Origin: JADKAC01 sp964492065
GTDB lineage: Bacteria; Bacteroidota; Bacteroidia; Chitinophagales; BACL12
Reading direction: 5' to 3'
Assembly (NCBI GenBank): GCA_964492065.1
Contig: CAZBHH010000006.1
Span: forward strand, 71,159-135,158
Length of the DNA: 64,000 nucleotides
How positions within the stretch are numbered: position 1 is the stretch's first letter; each line of letters starts with the position of its first letter. Below the pieces are notes generated by a model. That model searched no databases, had not been told where the DNA came from, and worked only from the letters and a program-made list of their open reading frames with translations. This document shows, piece by piece, positions 1-9,251 of the stretch. Position numbers and translations under genes: made by a program.

Positions 1-85
1 CCACCAGGTCTTTAGGTATATCATTCAGCACAAAACCAATCGAACCGCTCTCATTAAATACCGGAATTATCACATGTATCTTCAT
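1..85 (-). CDS. Family 2 glycosyltransferase, N-terminal fragment (runs off the window)
   Basis: Only the first 28 codons are in the window, read leftward from an ATG at 85. They begin MKIHVIIPVFNESGSIG, the first beta strand and nucleotide-sugar-binding loop (IIPxxNE) of GT-A fold family 2 glycosyltransferases, followed by VLNDIP. This N-terminus is seen in bacterial GT2 enzymes that transfer sugars to polyprenyl phosphate or lipid acceptors. The acceptor and sugar cannot be deduced from a fragment. The gene lies 73 nt downstream of the 4Fe-4S membrane protein on the same strand and is probably co-transcribed with it and the FAD oxidoreductase. Family assignment is good; function is open. 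Confidence 0.75.
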   Translation of the reverse strand, partial: MKIHVIIPVFNESGSIGFVLNDIPKDLV

Positions 86-158
86 ACCTCTCATGGCCTG
101 TTGCGGCATAATGCAAAGCGGGTGCTAAGGTAGTGAGAATAATACTGTATGTATATTT

Positions 159-1553
159 TCAGGAAAGAACATCTTTTTCTTCTGCGAAATTAAAACTATT
201 TGTTGTCATTTGAATCTCAATGCGTTTAGAAGTCTCAGGACCGGTCTCTAATTTCAGGACACCGCGGGGACAAACCGCCGAGCACACGCCGCAGCCCACG
301 CAGCTGGCCCGCACGATATTCTGATTGCGCTGTGCATACCACCGCACGTCGATGCCCATTTCACAATACGTGGAACAGTTACCGCAACTGATGCATTGAC
401 CGCCATTGGTCGTTATCCTGAACCGGGATTTAAACCTTTGGATAATGCCCATATAGGCGGCCATCGGGCATCCGAACCGGCACCAGACACGACTGCCCAA
501 TATCGGGTAGAATCCCACCCCGACTACGCCGCTGAAAATGGATCCAATGAGCAGGCCATACGCCCTGGACATGCCCTTCCCGATATTTTCACCGAGCAAC
601 TTGCCCTGCAGGCTCACATCCAGCAGCAGCAACAGCGTAATGATGAGTATGGCTGCGAGTACGGAGTAAATGAGCCAACGCTCAATTTTCCAGGCCTTGA
701 GCGACTTATCCGACAGGTGGCGAAAGGGATCTCCCGCAGTTTCGGCGAGGCCACCGCAACCGCACACCCAACTGCAATACCAGCGCTTTCCCGAAAAATA
801 GGTAAGTACCGGCGTGGCGAGAAATGCGAGAATTAACCCCCAAAACAGGGTGAACTGCCCTAAGGCGCCCTGGCTCGCCAGATAGCTGAGGTTGGAAGGG
901 AACAGGGCATCGTAATCCAAGGGGAAAAAATAGCTGAAATAGGGTTCATAGTTGTACAATCGCAACAGGATACCCGGTAACAGCCAGGCAAAAATCAACT
1001 GGAAGAACATCACCGAAATGGTGCGTACCAACTGGTAGCGATTGTGCCGGTATTTCACCATAAATTTTACTCCCATCAGCGTAACGGCAAGGGTATAGAA
1101 CGTGCCGTACACAAACCATTGGTCAGAAGGTTTGTCACGCAGCATATAACTGATTGGGTCAAATATGGCGATTAAACCGCCGAACGAATTGCCCTGTAAT
1201 ATCTTATCGGTGTAATCCTTAAAATACAAACACAGGTAAAAGCCCGTAATCAGGATACCCGCAATCCATGCCAGGGCGCCGCGGGAAGTGAGCGATGAGA
1301 AAAAGTTGCGGTTGTTTTTTATCCCGGGCTGCGAATTGTAATAGGTGCCGTAGAAAAATATGCCGCCGCCGATAATTAATCCCGACAACATAATACCCAA
1401 GTACATTACCGGCGATATCAGCGAAATATTCAACCAGGCAAACGCAAAAGCCAGCAAGCCGATGGCAATAATCGCCAGCCCGGCTTTTTGTATGGTATTG
1501 TAATTAGCGGGATGTGGGTTTGCAAAGGAAAGACTGTTATTTACTTGCGACAT
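159..1553 (-). CDS. Polytopic membrane 4Fe-4S ferredoxin-type protein (NapH/polyferredoxin-like)
   Basis: The 464-residue protein has at least eight hydrophobic segments (for example residues about 25-70, 95-110, 150-165, 180-200, 235-255, 290-312 and 330-350). A cytoplasmic-type cysteine motif WYCSWVCGCGG lies near residue 258 and CRFGCPM near 360, followed by two C-terminal 4Fe-4S clusters (CISCGNCSTYCEMG and CVGCGVCSAVCPRG). This arrangement is typical of NapH/NosR/CcoG-like membrane polyferredoxins that pass electrons between the quinone pool and a partner. The partner is probably the FAD oxidoreductase encoded 11 nt upstream on the same strand. The actual electron acceptor is not evident. 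Start is the ATG at 1553. Confidence 0.8.
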   Translation of the reverse strand: MSQVNNSLSFANPHPANYNTIQKAGLAIIAIGLLAFAFAWLNISLISPVMYLGIMLSGLIIGGGIFFYGTYYNSQPGIKNNRNFFSSLTSRGALAWIAGILITGFYLCLYFKDYTDKILQGNSFGGLIAIFDPISYMLRDKPSDQWFVYGTFYTLAVTLMGVKFMVKYRHNRYQLVRTISVMFFQLIFAWLLPGILLRLYNYEPYFSYFFPLDYDALFPSNLSYLASQGALGQFTLFWGLILAFLATPVLTYFSGKRWYCSWVCGCGGLAETAGDPFRHLSDKSLKAWKIERWLIYSVLAAILIITLLLLLDVSLQGKLLGENIGKGMSRAYGLLIGSIFSGVVGVGFYPILGSRVWCRFGCPMAAYMGIIQRFKSRFRITTNGGQCISCGNCSTYCEMGIDVRWYAQRNQNIVRASCVGCGVCSAVCPRGVLKLETGPETSKRIEIQMTTNSFNFAEEKDVLS

Positions 1554-1564
1554 AATCTTGCGTA

Positions 1565-2899
1565 TTAACCGAAAATAAGTTTGTTTAAAGCATTTCCGGA
1601 GCGTAGTTTAATTGTATTGTTCGGGTTTTCAAGATTCCATTTGGCAATTATCTGTTTTTCATACCTGCTGAATAACTCCGGATCGAAATTAGCGGGTTTT
1701 AAATGTTCGAGGACATATTCGATGCTGCGTTTTTCTTTCAGCCACTCATTAAAAAGCACATGTCTGAGCCTGATACCGAAAGTATTTATTCCAAGGAATG
1801 TTCTGTCGCCTGCATTGTAAATAAAGTGCAGGCATTTTTTACCGCCGGCATGCTCCCAGTAAAACTCGCTGAGTCCATCAGTCAGTTGAGGAGGTACAGT
1901 GCCATAAGTCTGGTATTCAATATCAAAAAACTTGGCGCTGTTGTACCAATGTCCCGGTGCGTATGGTTTTTTATACCCCAGCATATTGTAGGCGGCGGTT
2001 TCACCCTGAATTTTTCCGGTGTACCATAATTGTTCAACGGGCTTACGCCCCGGCAGCGCTTGTTGAAACTGGGCGCAATCACCCGCCGCAAATACTCCGG
2101 TTACATTGGTTTCAAAATACGTATTTATCATCACACCCCTGTCGGTATGAATGCCCGTTCCTTGCAGTATTTGAATATTTGGGCTGACGCCAACAGCTAT
2201 GGCTACCACCCGGCATTCAATAACATCGCCGGCATTTGTAACTATCGACTGCACCCTGCCCGCCGCATCGCCACAAATTTCTTTTAATTCCGTATTCAAT
2301 CTCAAATCAATATCATGGGCACGAATATGCCTGCCGATTAACTTCGCTTCCTGCAGGGGCAGTACGATATCCCAGAATTCTGTCTCACGCACCAACATAG
2401 TTACCGGGATTTTTCGGGAGTGTAACATTTCGGCCAGTTCAATTCCGATTAATCCGCCGCCGATAATCACGGCACGGTTGATACCTCCCTTAGTATTCTG
2501 TTCCAGCAGGTCAAGGTCTTGAATGGAGTATAAACTTTGTACTCCCTGTAATGTATGTCCTGGCCATTGGGGCTTGTTCGATACCGAACCTGTGGCGATT
2601 AAAAGCGTATCGTATTGCAGTGCGCTTCCATCTGCAAACATCACCTGCCTGCTCTCGGGATGAATGGATTGTACCCAGGCGTGTTTTAACTCAATGTTAT
2701 TCTTCTTCCAAAACCAATCCTCGTATGGCTTTGTATCCTTAAACCGCATGTGCCCCATGTAGATATACATCAGCGCCGTGCGAGAATAAAAGTAATCGGT
2801 TTCTCCGGATATAACGGTTATTTTATGATTGCTGTTTTTGCGGATGGTCCTCGCCGCAGTAATCCCCGTTATACCGTTTCCAATAATAACATGATGCAT
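1565..2899 (-). CDS. NAD(P)/FAD-dependent pyridine nucleotide oxidoreductase
   Basis: This 444-residue protein has the two Rossmann folds of the pyridine-nucleotide disulfide oxidoreductase family. The FAD loop is IGNGITGITAARTI near residue 6 and the NAD(P) loop VIIGGGLIGIELAEML near 147. The second FAD-contact motif VFAAGDCAQ lies near 270. No redox-active CxxxxC pair is seen after the first Gly loop, so it resembles rubredoxin/nitrite-reductase-type reductases rather than thioredoxin or lipoamide reductases. It ends 11 nt before the membrane 4Fe-4S protein, so the pair probably forms an NAD(P)H- or quinol-linked electron-transfer module. Substrate unknown. Confidence 0.85.
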   Translation of the reverse strand: MHHVIIGNGITGITAARTIRKNSNHKITVISGETDYFYSRTALMYIYMGHMRFKDTKPYEDWFWKKNNIELKHAWVQSIHPESRQVMFADGSALQYDTLLIATGSVSNKPQWPGHTLQGVQSLYSIQDLDLLEQNTKGGINRAVIIGGGLIGIELAEMLHSRKIPVTMLVRETEFWDIVLPLQEAKLIGRHIRAHDIDLRLNTELKEICGDAAGRVQSIVTNAGDVIECRVVAIAVGVSPNIQILQGTGIHTDRGVMINTYFETNVTGVFAAGDCAQFQQALPGRKPVEQLWYTGKIQGETAAYNMLGYKKPYAPGHWYNSAKFFDIEYQTYGTVPPQLTDGLSEFYWEHAGGKKCLHFIYNAGDRTFLGINTFGIRLRHVLFNEWLKEKRSIEYVLEHLKPANFDPELFSRYEKQIIAKWNLENPNNTIKLRSGNALNKLIFG

Positions 2900-2977
2900 G
2901 CCTAAAATTACTAATACACTTAAAAGTAATTAATAATTTGTTAAGTGTGTCAAACGGTCCTGAGTTCCCGATAAAAT

Positions 2978-3007
2978 AAAAAAACCCGGCATGGATATAT
3001 GCCGGGT
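2978..3007 (-). terminator. Rho-independent terminator of the metalloprotease gene
   Basis: A 9-bp perfect stem (ACCCGGCAT at 2984-2992 and ATGCCGGGT at 2999-3007, loop 6 nt) is followed on the minus strand by a run of seven T. It lies 18 nt past the stop codon of the metalloprotease gene and before the divergent context of the FAD oxidoreductase. Confidence 0.85.
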
Positions 3008-3025
3008 AAAGCAATGATAATAGGA

Positions 3026-5509
3026 TTACTCTTTTATGAATTTTGTGGTTGCAATACATTGCCCCTGTTGTGAATAGATGCGCAGCATATATAAGCCCGG
3101 GGTTATATCACCACAATCGATTGTCATCAAACCATTGGCGCTCTTCGCAACAGATGCATATACTAACTTACCGGTCATATCGAAGACATTAACTGAAACA
3201 GTTGCATCATCGCTGTTTGCGATGGCAAATTGGAAACTACCGTTATTCGGATTGGGATACACCTCAAATCCGGTTACTTCGCTCAGCAGCCCTGCCTTCA
3301 ATCCCGGCAGTAAATCAATGGAATAATCTTCCACTTCGCCGTTGGCAAATGTTTCACAAGCGCCCGGGTAGCTTCCGTTTTTCATCGCAATTCTAAACCT
3401 GGTTTTGCCCGGAGCAGCTGATTCCGGTACGGTGAAAAAGTTCTTCAGTCTATTGGAAGAAGATGAAATCCTGGAGAATAACTCTTCGCCGCTGTCATCA
3501 AAATCGCCATCGCGGTTATAATCGATCCAGGCTTTGTAGTATTCATCTGCGGAAGAACCTGCAAATCCGGCGCTATACTTAACGCCATAGGTCTCACCCG
3601 CCATCATTTCCATGGTGTAGTCTGTTGTTCCGTCGTAGTAACCATTATCGGAACCGGAATTCCGTCTGAAACTCAGGAACCGCACCATATCAATCCATTC
3701 GGACGAGGCATCTATTCCCTGCGCATCGCAATAATCGGATCCCTCGCCCGAGAAGCTGACAGTATAATCTTCCACCTCTCCGTAGGTAAAAATTTCACAG
3801 GCGCCGGGCAATGCGGCGTATTTCATGGAAATGCGCATTCTCGTTTCGCCGCTTGCTGTTTCAGGCACTAAGAATGAACTACTAACGGGGCCGGTAACTG
3901 CATCGGAGTTATACACGTTTTCCCCTGCATCACTGAAATCCAGGTCCTTATTATAATCAATCCAGATGCTGAAGTATTCGGTATATGCCAAATCTGATAT
4001 ATAGCCGGGCGTTAATGTAAAATTGGCTGATTCACCGGGAGTCAATATTGCAGTCAGGTCGGTAAAATCCGCATACCCAAAATTATTATCGGTGACATTA
4101 TTCAGATCCTGAATGGAAACACTTTCAATCCATTCATAGGTTGAATTACTGCCCAAAGATGCGCAATATGCAGGCCCGGGTTCTCCGCCACCCTCTTCAA
4201 TACAGGCAGCGGCGGAGATAGTGTTGCGTATTATATCGCCGGGTTGTTCACCAAAGCCATTGCTGAAATTAATGCCGTAGGCTGTCAGGTGGCAATAACT
4301 CATAATGGTGCCGCCGTCTGTCGGAGCCGGCCCGGCAGGACAACCGCCCTCGGTGTAATAGCAATTGTCGAGAGCCCCTCCCACCCAATTACAACTATGG
4401 GTGTGGTAAGAGCCGAACAAATGGCCCATCTCGTGGGTAATCACCATTACCGTCCACGAATAGGTCGGAAAGTCGGAGTAAGTTGAATTGACATCGCTGT
4501 AACAGTATTTATAAGTATTGCACAATCCGTTGATAGTATAAGCAACGCCGCCCAGTCCACCGGGGTCTAAGGCTATTAAATGTGCTATATCGCCATTAAA
4601 AGCAGCACGATTGTTTCTAAAGTCTGTCAAGGCGCTGAAAGAGCTCGCAGAGGAATAACCGTCATTGGTATCCCAAACGAAAATTTCAGAAATTTCAATT
4701 GGCACGCTTTCATTGGCATAGATAGTGGCTGCGTTATTAAAAATTGCAGTTAAATAATTGCTTGTAGCCGTTACGCTTCCCTTATTGACATATAAATCGT
4801 AGTCCGCTTCCAAATACACTTTAGGGCATTTTTCAATGCGGGTGCTGCCTTCGGCGTGCAACAGTTCTTGAAAGGTAGCCTCATATCCCTCGGGTTCGGG
4901 AGTGGCACATCCGCTATTCTCATAATCCACCAGAATATCTTTATCTGAATACACGAGGTATTCGTTCTCTGCGGCGCCGGCCTTCCTGTTGCGACCAATA
5001 TTGATATTGCCTTCGGTGGGCGAAGATGCCACGCCGAACAATTCATTATCGAAAATGCTGATGGCTACAATGGAGTTGGGATCGCCCTTAATAATACCCC
5101 GGTAATATACGCCGGGAGTATAGGGCTGCTGGCCGTTCAGCGCACTGGTCACTTTAAAACCGGTGGCCAGGATGTTTACTTGTACCAATTCCAGTTCGAG
5201 CACTTCATTTTTGTAGGGTATTGCCAGCGACATTGCATCACGCTCCTCATTGTAAAGGGATGTAAGAATTCCGGCATCAATGGTGCTGAAAGTGACATCG
5301 GTTGCAAAGGCATTGGCCTGCATCAGCCGCTCGGCGGAAGGCTCATAGGGAGTGAGAATATCCACCCTGCTGAAATTATGGTTGAGTTTTGAGGATGCAA
5401 TTTGTTGGGCTATAGGCCTCAAACTTTCTGAAGTCTGTGCTGTAGCCCTGTTCACCAGTGCGAAACTACCGTATATAATTGCGCATAGTACTAAAGTCCG
5501 AAATGACAT
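3026..5509 (-). CDS. Secreted reprolysin-like zinc metalloprotease with GEVED domains and T9SS sorting signal
   Basis: The 827-residue precursor starts with a signal peptide (residues 1-25, cleavage near ATAQ). Residues 28-230 resemble a propeptide and contain an isolated GCATPEPEG at about 200, which could act as a cysteine switch. The catalytic domain has the metzincin zinc motif HEMGHLFGSYH at 359-369 and a Met-turn TIMSYCH at 401-407, so the family is M12B-like. Two GEVED repeats follow, each ending in GEVEDY. The C-terminus is a T9SS type A sorting domain (VYPNPNNGSF, ending LRIYS..GQCIATTKFIKE). It is predicted to be exported through the T9SS and to cleave extracellular protein. A terminator follows; no operon partner is apparent. 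Confidence 0.9.
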   Translation of the reverse strand: MSFRTLVLCAIIYGSFALVNRATAQTSESLRPIAQQIASSKLNHNFSRVDILTPYEPSAERLMQANAFATDVTFSTIDAGILTSLYNEERDAMSLAIPYKNEVLELELVQVNILATGFKVTSALNGQQPYTPGVYYRGIIKGDPNSIVAISIFDNELFGVASSPTEGNINIGRNRKAGAAENEYLVYSDKDILVDYENSGCATPEPEGYEATFQELLHAEGSTRIEKCPKVYLEADYDLYVNKGSVTATSNYLTAIFNNAATIYANESVPIEISEIFVWDTNDGYSSASSFSALTDFRNNRAAFNGDIAHLIALDPGGLGGVAYTINGLCNTYKYCYSDVNSTYSDFPTYSWTVMVITHEMGHLFGSYHTHSCNWVGGALDNCYYTEGGCPAGPAPTDGGTIMSYCHLTAYGINFSNGFGEQPGDIIRNTISAAACIEEGGGEPGPAYCASLGSNSTYEWIESVSIQDLNNVTDNNFGYADFTDLTAILTPGESANFTLTPGYISDLAYTEYFSIWIDYNKDLDFSDAGENVYNSDAVTGPVSSSFLVPETASGETRMRISMKYAALPGACEIFTYGEVEDYTVSFSGEGSDYCDAQGIDASSEWIDMVRFLSFRRNSGSDNGYYDGTTDYTMEMMAGETYGVKYSAGFAGSSADEYYKAWIDYNRDGDFDDSGEELFSRISSSSNRLKNFFTVPESAAPGKTRFRIAMKNGSYPGACETFANGEVEDYSIDLLPGLKAGLLSEVTGFEVYPNPNNGSFQFAIANSDDATVSVNVFDMTGKLVYASVAKSANGLMTIDCGDITPGLYMLRIYSQQGQCIATTKFIKE

Positions 5510-5570
5510 AATTATAAATATTTTGGGTTAAGCAATATTGTGTGCGTTAGATGAGGCTTTGTAAAACTAC

Positions 5571-5585
5571 TATCTTACTAAGATA
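5571..5585. promoter_or_regulatory. 15-nt perfect palindrome upstream of the metalloprotease
   Basis: TATCTTA-C-TAAGATA is a 7-bp perfect inverted repeat with a one-base centre, 62-76 nt upstream of the metalloprotease ATG (5509) and before the 3' end of the AI-2E permease gene. Position and symmetry suit an operator, but the arms are AT-rich and no regulator gene is adjacent. Confidence 0.35.
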
Positions 5586-5667
5586 AGGCACTCACTTAAA
5601 CTGTGTATGTGTGACGAGGAGACGGTTGCAAATATATCCGTTGCGTTGCAAATGTATTTTATCTTAT

Positions 5668-6786
5668 TCACATTTCCTCCATGCCTTGTGTCAGATTTCT
5701 GACAATTTTAAATTCGCTGAAAAATTCACGGGCGATGATTCGGATGAAGATATAAGCTGGCACAGCAATTATCATCCCGAGGATGCCTACCATAGACCCG
5801 AAAATAAGCACGATAGTAAATATCTCCAACGGGTGTGTATTCAGGCTGTTTGAAAAAATTAATGGCTGGGAAAAGTAGTTATCTATCAACTGAACACCCT
5901 GGCAAATCACCACAATTGTAACAATTATTTCACCCAGGTTCGCCTCGGGATTGATAGAAAACTGGCTGGTAATCGTGACGAGCAAAGCGAATAGTGTTCC
6001 GATTATCGGGCCTACATAAGGAATGATATTTACAAGAGCGCAGAAAAATGCAATGAGCATGGCGTACTTATAACCCGCCACCCAAAAACCGATGAAAATT
6101 AATGTGAACACCACCAGTGATTGAATAATCAGGCCTCCAAAATATCTTGTCAACGTCTTCTCACTGCCATGCATTATCCTTTTGGTTTTTTCCTCGAAGC
6201 GTGTCGGCGTAATACCCATTACTATTCTATAAAACAATTTATCGTCGCTCAGGAAGAAAAATGAAATAAAGGCGACCGAGAAAATAGCGGTAATAATACC
6301 GCCGAGGCTCACTAACAGATTGCTAAAAATATTGGATATGGATGTCATATTGATCCATTTGCTCAATTGGGCCGACAGAATTTCATTCAGCGAGGTTTGA
6401 CTTTCCGCCTGGTCAAACTGAAACTGCATGATGACGTGTTCAATGCGGTGAAACCAGGGGTCCAAACCGGCAGCCACTTTCTGCGTGTCAATGCTCGCCA
6501 GCACTTTCCCCTGTTCTATAATCAGTGGAATAAACAGCATTTGCACCCCGACGATGACAGAAACTATTACCAGCAATGCGAGGATGGCCGAAAGCCACCG
6601 GGGAACATAAAATTTGCCGATATGTATTGTATGCAACAGGTTGACAACCGGTCTCCCCAACAGCGAAACCACGGCGGCGATAAGAAAGTAACTGATGATA
6701 ATGTAAAACTTCCAGATAAACCAGATGCCGAATAAAATACCGAGTACCGAGAGAATATTCCTGTATGTAAACCAGTTGGAATTCAT
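5668..6786 (-). CDS. AI-2E family (PerM-type) membrane transporter
   Basis: The 372-residue protein is very hydrophobic with about seven to eight transmembrane segments. Two lie in the first 100 residues, and then a soluble amphipathic region covers about 100-165 before the C-terminal membrane block. The conserved features of the AI-2E transporter/PerM superfamily are the GGLIQSLVVF region, NIIPYVGPIIGTLFAL near residue 255-270 and a C-terminal GILGMIIAVPAYIFIRI. Family members export small molecules or Na+; the substrate cannot be predicted. It stands alone between the metalloprotease and a 310-bp gap. Start is the ATG at 6786. Confidence 0.88.
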   Translation of the reverse strand: MNSNWFTYRNILSVLGILFGIWFIWKFYIIISYFLIAAVVSLLGRPVVNLLHTIHIGKFYVPRWLSAILALLVIVSVIVGVQMLFIPLIIEQGKVLASIDTQKVAAGLDPWFHRIEHVIMQFQFDQAESQTSLNEILSAQLSKWINMTSISNIFSNLLVSLGGIITAIFSVAFISFFFLSDDKLFYRIVMGITPTRFEEKTKRIMHGSEKTLTRYFGGLIIQSLVVFTLIFIGFWVAGYKYAMLIAFFCALVNIIPYVGPIIGTLFALLVTITSQFSINPEANLGEIIVTIVVICQGVQLIDNYFSQPLIFSNSLNTHPLEIFTIVLIFGSMVGILGMIIAVPAYIFIRIIAREFFSEFKIVRNLTQGMEEM

Positions 6787-7099
6787 AGATTAAAAATATC
6801 GCCTAAAATAGATGATTCGATTAACTAACTATTTATTTTTCAAGGCACATCTGCAATTCCCTTTTACGGAAAATGCATTTAGCTGTTCCTGTCACAGTCT
6901 GCAACCATGTATAAAAGTACGCCATTTAGTCAAATCAGGCCTTTAACGGCCGGTGGATAAGGCTATCCAGCCTATCGCTGCTGCAGTAAATTCGCCATTT
7001 GAATAAGCAATTGTCGGCTTCAGGCGATTTACGGAGTATTATAACCGTAACCTTTTAACAAGCGTTACAGCGCTTCCTAATTAAAAGAGGAAATCCCCC
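6787..7099. other. Intergenic gap, no gene seen
   Basis: These 313 bases separate the AI-2E permease start from the 3' end of the arsenosugar-type cluster. I see no ORF with protein character, tRNA-like cloverleaf or GC-rich terminator. A GC-rich patch near 6946-6990 could form weak secondary structure. Confidence 0.5.
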
Positions 7100-7720
7100 T
7101 TACCGGGATTTTGCAAACTGCGCAAACAATTCCGGCACGGTTTCCAAATCGGCAAGCGTATCTATATCTGATAAATAATCTAATTGAAGAACGGAAGCAT
7201 TATGCGCTTTGATGTCTTCGAGTGTATGGGTGAGCAAATTTTCTGCGCTCCAGGGTTTATCGTTGAAAATCCAGCGATTCCATTTTTTCATACCTATTAA
7301 ATAGTAACCGCCGTCATTGGCCGGGCCAATTGCAAAATCATGTGTATCCAGCGCTTCGAATGCGCTGCGGATATGCCGGGGTTCCAGGCGAAAACAGTCG
7401 GCGCCAATCATTACCGCCCTGCGGTATTCATTTTTAAAGGGTATTGAAAATGCGTAATCCATTCTTACGCCTAAATCGCCGCTGCATTGCACGTATTTTT
7501 TAAACGCTTCATTGAGAAACACATCGCTTCTGTCCACCGTATCACTGTAAAAAACCAGACGGTCTGCCTGTATTTCACCGGCAATTGCCGCCGTACGCTG
7601 CAGCAGTGCCTTGTAAACATTCAGGGCAGCTACTTCGCCGATATCTGCCGCCAAACGGGTTTTCACTTTCCCCGGCAGCGGATTTTTCACCATGATTATC
7701 AATGCCTGTTCATGTGTCAT
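7100..7720 (-). CDS. DUF2064/TIGR04282-type arsenosugar-cluster transferase
   Basis: From an ATG at 7720 the protein has 206 residues and begins MTHEQALIIMVKNPLPGKVK, the nucleotidyl/glycosyltransferase-like loop (xKxPxxGxVKTRLA) of the DUF2064 family. Other family motifs are MIGADCFRLEP and DGGYYLIGMK. The ATG overlaps the arsS stop codon (ATGA), which is why I prefer it to an upstream in-frame start at 7762. Family members in ArsS clusters are annotated as arsenosugar biosynthesis glycosyltransferases, but the biochemical role is inferred from gene neighbourhood. A diverged paralogue sits at 9252-9953 in the same cluster. Confidence 0.85.
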   Translation of the reverse strand: MTHEQALIIMVKNPLPGKVKTRLAADIGEVAALNVYKALLQRTAAIAGEIQADRLVFYSDTVDRSDVFLNEAFKKYVQCSGDLGVRMDYAFSIPFKNEYRRAVMIGADCFRLEPRHIRSAFEALDTHDFAIGPANDGGYYLIGMKKWNRWIFNDKPWSAENLLTHTLEDIKAHNASVLQLDYLSDIDTLADLETVPELFAQFAKSR

Positions 7721-8775
7721 GCGACCGTTCCCCCGCAACTCGAACCGGCGCCAGCCGTACATCCGTAACAGTGTTGATTAAAGACGATTTTGCGATTCTT
7801 CAGTTTTTCGGTATCCCAGTCGCGGATATGTCCCGGAGCGGCAGCGTCCACCCGCAACCCCAACATCTGGTTAAAATCACAATCGTAAATACTGCCATCC
7901 CATCCCACGGAAATCGTGTTGCGACACATTACATTTAATGCTGCGCCGGGATTAAATGCATTGACCAGTTTTTCCATATACGATTCGTAATTTCCCGATG
8001 CGATTAAATAATCGAGATACCTGCTTATCGGCATATTGGTCATGCAAAATAACTGATTGAACTCAATATTATAATTTTTGCTGAGTTCTTTTTTAAATTG
8101 TTGCTCCAGCAAGGACTGCGAAGCAGGTAAAAATGCACCGCCGGGATTATACACCAGGTTTAGCACCAGGCCGGTATCCGCCTTACCGTAGCCGACTTCG
8201 TTCAACATGTGCAGGGCTTTAATGCTCGCTTCAAACACGCCCTCACCACGCTGGCTGTCAGTTCTCGATTTGCTGAAATACGGCAGTGAAGAGATTACTT
8301 CCACCTTATGTTTTTTGAAAAATTCAGGCAGGTCGTAATACTTTTTATTCGCCAGGATAATGGTGAGATTGCAGCGCACTAATATTTTCCTGCCCAACTT
8401 GGAAATTTCTTCGACAAACCATCTGAAATGCGGGTTCATCTCGGGTGCGCCACCCGTTAAATCCACGATGGGAATATCTGTTTTGGCCAACACATCGAGA
8501 CATAACTGCATGGTTTCCCGTGTCATGATTTCCTTGCGGTCGGGGCCGGCATCTACATGGCAATGGGCACATGTCTGGTTGCACATATAACCGACATTTA
8601 CCTGGAAGATTTCCGTTGCCACCGGTTTTAACGGGTACAGCCCGTGTGATTCCAGCGTATTTTCAAATTTTGGAAGATCTATGGTGAGGACTTCATGCGT
8701 GTCCAGCACCTTCAACTGATAGGCAGTATCTGCCAGTTTATGTTGTTGTTTATGCAATGAGTGTTGAGTGGGCAT
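7717..8775 (-). CDS. arsS: Arsenosugar biosynthesis radical SAM protein ArsS
   Basis: This 352-residue radical SAM protein carries the [4Fe-4S]-SAM motif CNQTCAHCHVDAGP near residue 69. The GGAPEMNP strand lies near 110, and a C-terminal auxiliary-cluster region ends HCYGCTAGAGSSCGGTVA, the hallmark tail of ArsS proteins. ArsS is proposed to add a 5'-deoxyadenosyl group to dimethylarsinite on the way to arsenosugars. It overlaps the downstream DUF2064 gene by 4 nt and lies 51 nt after the peroxidase-like gene. No ArsM arsenite methyltransferase is encoded nearby, so the methylated precursor must come from elsewhere or the substrate differs. Confidence 0.92.
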   Translation of the reverse strand: MPTQHSLHKQQHKLADTAYQLKVLDTHEVLTIDLPKFENTLESHGLYPLKPVATEIFQVNVGYMCNQTCAHCHVDAGPDRKEIMTRETMQLCLDVLAKTDIPIVDLTGGAPEMNPHFRWFVEEISKLGRKILVRCNLTIILANKKYYDLPEFFKKHKVEVISSLPYFSKSRTDSQRGEGVFEASIKALHMLNEVGYGKADTGLVLNLVYNPGGAFLPASQSLLEQQFKKELSKNYNIEFNQLFCMTNMPISRYLDYLIASGNYESYMEKLVNAFNPGAALNVMCRNTISVGWDGSIYDCDFNQMLGLRVDAAAPGHIRDWDTEKLKNRKIVFNQHCYGCTAGAGSSCGGTVA

Positions 8776-8826
8776 ACTTGATTGATTTAATTAAGGGAAA
8801 TAATCGTGCGCTGCAATCCATTTAAA

Positions 8827-9165
8827 TTACATGGTTACTTCTTTAAAGCGGTTCATCATCTGGGTGCTGTGTACCAGCGAAGCGCCACCCCGTATCGCTG
8901 CCGCCACGTGTACCGCCTCCATCATCTGCTCCTGGTCAACGCCTTTCTCCAGGCTGTCAACCGTATAGGCATCGATGCAGTAAGGACATTGAATTGCATG
9001 GGCTACCGCGAGTGCTATCAGCGATTTCTCCCGCTGTGTGAGCGCTCCTTCTTCAAACACCTTTCCGTAATAGCTAAAAAAAGCGTTACCCAATTCTTTA
9101 TCCCATTCCGAGATGTTGCCGAATTTTTTCAAGTCTTTCGTGTGGTAATAGTTTTCTCTTTCCAT
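8827..9165 (-). CDS. Arsenosugar biosynthesis-associated peroxidase-like protein (carboxymuconolactone decarboxylase/AhpD fold)
   Basis: The 112-residue protein has the CMD/AhpD helical fold. A single catalytic-type CxxC (CPYCIDAYT) sits near residue 60, followed by MMEAVHVAAAIRGGASLVH. Length and motif match the small AhpD-like protein that commonly accompanies arsS. In AhpD relatives the CxxC with a nearby His reduces peroxides or disulfides. Here a redox role on arsenic-sulfur or arsenic-oxygen species is plausible but only inferred. It lies 51 nt upstream of arsS on the same strand. Confidence 0.85.
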   Translation of the reverse strand: MERENYYHTKDLKKFGNISEWDKELGNAFFSYYGKVFEEGALTQREKSLIALAVAHAIQCPYCIDAYTVDSLEKGVDQEQMMEAVHVAAAIRGGASLVHSTQMMNRFKEVTM

Positions 9166-9251
9166 AATTGTCGTTTTTATTAAGTGATAGTAAATAAGAA
9201 ATGCAGCAAATGGTTACTTTGCTGTTGCGGGAATTCAGATGTATAAATGCG

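Noticed and set aside
396..836. 146-codon plus-strand ORF
   Set aside because: It is antisense to the 4Fe-4S membrane protein, has low-complexity Gln-rich sequence and no family signature.
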